This document shows, one piece after another, positions 40,490 to 41,901 of a stretch of DNA of 41,901 nt. A model generated the notes under the pieces. The model saw only the letters and a list, made by a program, of their open reading frames with translations. It had not been told where the DNA came from and made no database searches. Each line of letters opens with the position of its first letter. The first letter of the stretch is position 1. The stretch is from a virus: the IMG/VR virus record IMGVR_UViG_3300023179_000211, positions 1-41,901 of that record; one strand, 5' to 3'. A program made the position numbers and the translations under genes.

Positions 40490-40638
40490 ATATAATAATT
40501 TAAAGTAAAGTTGATAAAGATCCTTTCAATACATTTTTTAGTAACAAAAAATTCTGGATTTTGAGCTAAAATATTACAAAGTAATGTAGAGCCTGATCTA
40601 GGAAGGCCAGAAATAAAAAATACTTGCTTTTCAGACAT
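40486..40638 (-). pseudogene. Truncated sulfotransferase N-terminus
   Basis: A 50-codon open frame in the 215-base gap between the connector and fibre genes. It starts MSEKQVFFISGLPRSGSTLL and continues CNILAQNPEFFVT. This is the strand, 5'-phosphosulfate-binding loop (GLPRSGST) and first helix of a PAPS-dependent sulfotransferase. Such enzymes are usually 250-300 residues. Here the similarity stops at about residue 33, and after 17 unrelated residues a TAA follows, at the edge of the late-type motif of the next gene. It is most likely the remnant of a deleted sulfotransferase gene; a small functional peptide is unlikely. Confidence 0.75.
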
Positions 40639-40685
40639 CTTATTATAAGAATAAGATATAATATTAATTTCAAGTTAATTTTATA

Positions 40686-41901
40686 TTAATAATAACAATA
40701 TATATTAACTGTATCCCTTACTCCAGAAAAACTAGGAGTAAAAGCGGGCGTAAATAATGAACAAACTACATAATCTCCAGCGTTTATAGTTACTGGTGGA
40801 GTTATCATTCCAGTGAAATTATTGGGAATATTAATATTGTTACTTAATATACCTGTGCTTATTACCCCAGTTTGAGGTGGTATAGTAGATGTATTAATAA
40901 AATATCCAGTACAATTTAAAGTTGGCGAAATCAACGCAGTTCCAGCTATATGTTGCCATGAAGCTTTTCTTGCTATACCTGTTTCTAAAATTTGGATATA
41001 TCTTCTATTTGGTCCAGACGCATTAAAGCCTAAGTTATGTGGCGCAAAATAGTTATGCGAAGATGCACTTGGTTGATCACTAGTATGTCCAAAATTTAAT
41101 ATAAAATAATTAGATTTATTAATAACTTCTCCATTTAATAAAACTCCACTTCCATTTACTGTTGGCCTAGTAGTAAAATTTTTAGTTCCATTAATTGTTT
41201 GATTTCCAGTAGTATAAACAGGATTAAATTGATCTGTTATTACTTTTTCCCAAGCGTTATTTTTTCTTATATATAAATTATCATTTACTTTGTTATAAAT
41301 TGAACCATTATTTTCAGTTGCTGGTAAATTTGCTGTTTGAATTGAAAAATTTGCTCCACTATTTTGTGAAAGATTTATGCTTCCTCCAGAAATATTTAGT
41401 CCAGCATATGTATAAATATTTCCTCCTGGAGCACCTTGTGCTCCATAAGTATTAATAGATCCTCCAATATTAATAATGTCTGAACCATATGTATAAATAT
41501 TACCACCATAATTTGATGCATTAATACTTCCTCCTGCATTTGAAAGATTTATATATCCACCATTATTAAAGTAAATATTTCCATCTAGAAGCTTAATTCC
41601 ATCTGTTCCAATTATTACTTTATCCATCGCTAAACCACTACCAACATTAGTTGTTCTAAATAAAATATAAGTTCCTTGACCAGTATAACCTTGTCTAACT
41701 ACCCAATCTTCTGCTGCTAATAATCTTATTGCAGCTCTACTATTTGATGAGTATTGATTTAATCCAGAAATATAACCTCTTCCTTGCAAATTAAATAAAA
41801 CATCATCTTTTAAAACTCCAGAAAGACCAGTTGGAATTCCTCTTGCTCTTCTCATTAATATTTGAGGACCATTAATTCCATAAGCATCAATTGATATACC
41901 T
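40686..41901 (-). CDS. Fibre-like protein with glycine-rich beta-solenoid repeats (5' end outside window)
   Basis: The frame is open up to the window edge (GISIDAYGINGPQILM precedes the internal ATG at 41855), so the N-terminus lies outside and at least 405 residues are seen. The visible N-terminal part (GLNQYSSNSRAAIRLLAAED, TTNVGSGLAMDKVIIGTDG) is a tail-fibre-like sheet. A repeat region follows with units such as GGYINLSNAGGSINASNY, GGNIYTYGSDIINIGGSINT and GGNIYTYAGLNISGGSINLS, which should form a beta-solenoid. The end (NFGHTSDQPSASSHNYFAPH to TVNIYCYY) is a compact beta domain, a candidate receptor- or glycan-binding head. Confidence 0.65.
   Translation of the reverse strand, partial: GISIDAYGINGPQILMRRARGIPTGLSGVLKDDVLFNLQGRGYISGLNQYSSNSRAAIRLLAAEDWVVRQGYTGQGTYILFRTTNVGSGLAMDKVIIGTDGIKLLDGNIYFNNGGYINLSNAGGSINASNYGGNIYTYGSDIINIGGSINTYGAQGAPGGNIYTYAGLNISGGSINLSQNSGANFSIQTANLPATENNGSIYNKVNDNLYIRKNNAWEKVITDQFNPVYTTGNQTINGTKNFTTRPTVNGSGVLLNGEVINKSNYFILNFGHTSDQPSASSHNYFAPHNLGFNASGPNRRYIQILETGIARKASWQHIAGTALISPTLNCTGYFINTSTIPPQTGVISTGILSNNINIPNNFTGMITPPVTINAGDYVVCSLFTPAFTPSFSGVRDTVNIYCYY

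Noticed and set aside
1-41901. tRNA genes, CRISPR arrays, insertion sequences, integrase or attachment sites
   Set aside because: No intergenic gap is long enough for a tRNA except 40471-40685, which holds the sulfotransferase remnant; no regularly spaced repeats or transposase/integrase motifs were seen.

Overview
This window is part of a large, very AT-rich tailed double-stranded DNA phage (Caudoviricetes, siphovirus-like long tail). Coding density is almost complete, many genes overlap by 1-4 bases (ATGA or TAATG junctions), and the code is standard. It combines a phage replication/recombination block with a complete lambda-type tail tip (homologues of gpM, L, K, I, J) and a 2091-residue tape measure protein. 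No integrase, repressor, tRNA, CRISPR array, portal, terminase or capsid gene is visible, so the genome continues on both sides. The host cannot be named. Sigma70-like promoters in front of the early genes suggest that host RNA polymerase reads them.

Left part, + strand (1-16771). The end of a GDP-mannose 4,6-dehydratase and a 3,5-epimerase/4-reductase-like enzyme (nucleotide deoxysugars) are followed by a GT-A glycosyltransferase, a RecA/UvsX-like recombinase with an overlapping PD-(D/E)XK nuclease, and a tightly overlapping set of DnaB-like helicase, ThyX, a DnaG-like Toprim protein and a Cas4/RecB-type nuclease. Then comes a DNA polymerase III alpha subunit in two pieces: a degenerate PHP domain, a DnaQ-like proofreading exonuclease, a 71-residue protein, and the polymerase core. 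A candidate single-strand-binding protein, a GT4-DUF4214-GT9 fusion whose last half-domain lies in the next gene, and an ERF-like protein complete this side. Six transcription units start with a TTGACA/TATAAT-type promoter placed so that the transcript should begin at or within a few bases of the start codon (predicted leaderless mRNAs).

Middle and right part (16780-41901). Virion genes are mostly on the - strand: a fibre-like protein cut by the window edge, a truncated sulfotransferase remnant, four neck/connector-position genes, the tail tube, four small or chaperone-position genes, and the tape measure. The tail-tip genes M-L-K-I-J plus an unknown 467-residue protein (19802-28133) are on the + strand, converging on the tape measure. 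They look like an inverted block compared with the usual lambda order. Leftward again on the - strand lie a paralogue of the tail tube protein, two small proteins and a cysteine-rich 436-residue protein. A motif AAGTGTAAT, with no TTGACA box, precedes the first gene of each identifiable late unit on both strands and is probably the phage late promoter. One strong bidirectional hairpin terminator follows the tail tube gene.

All function calls rest on motif and pattern reading of the translated sequence; no database search was possible.
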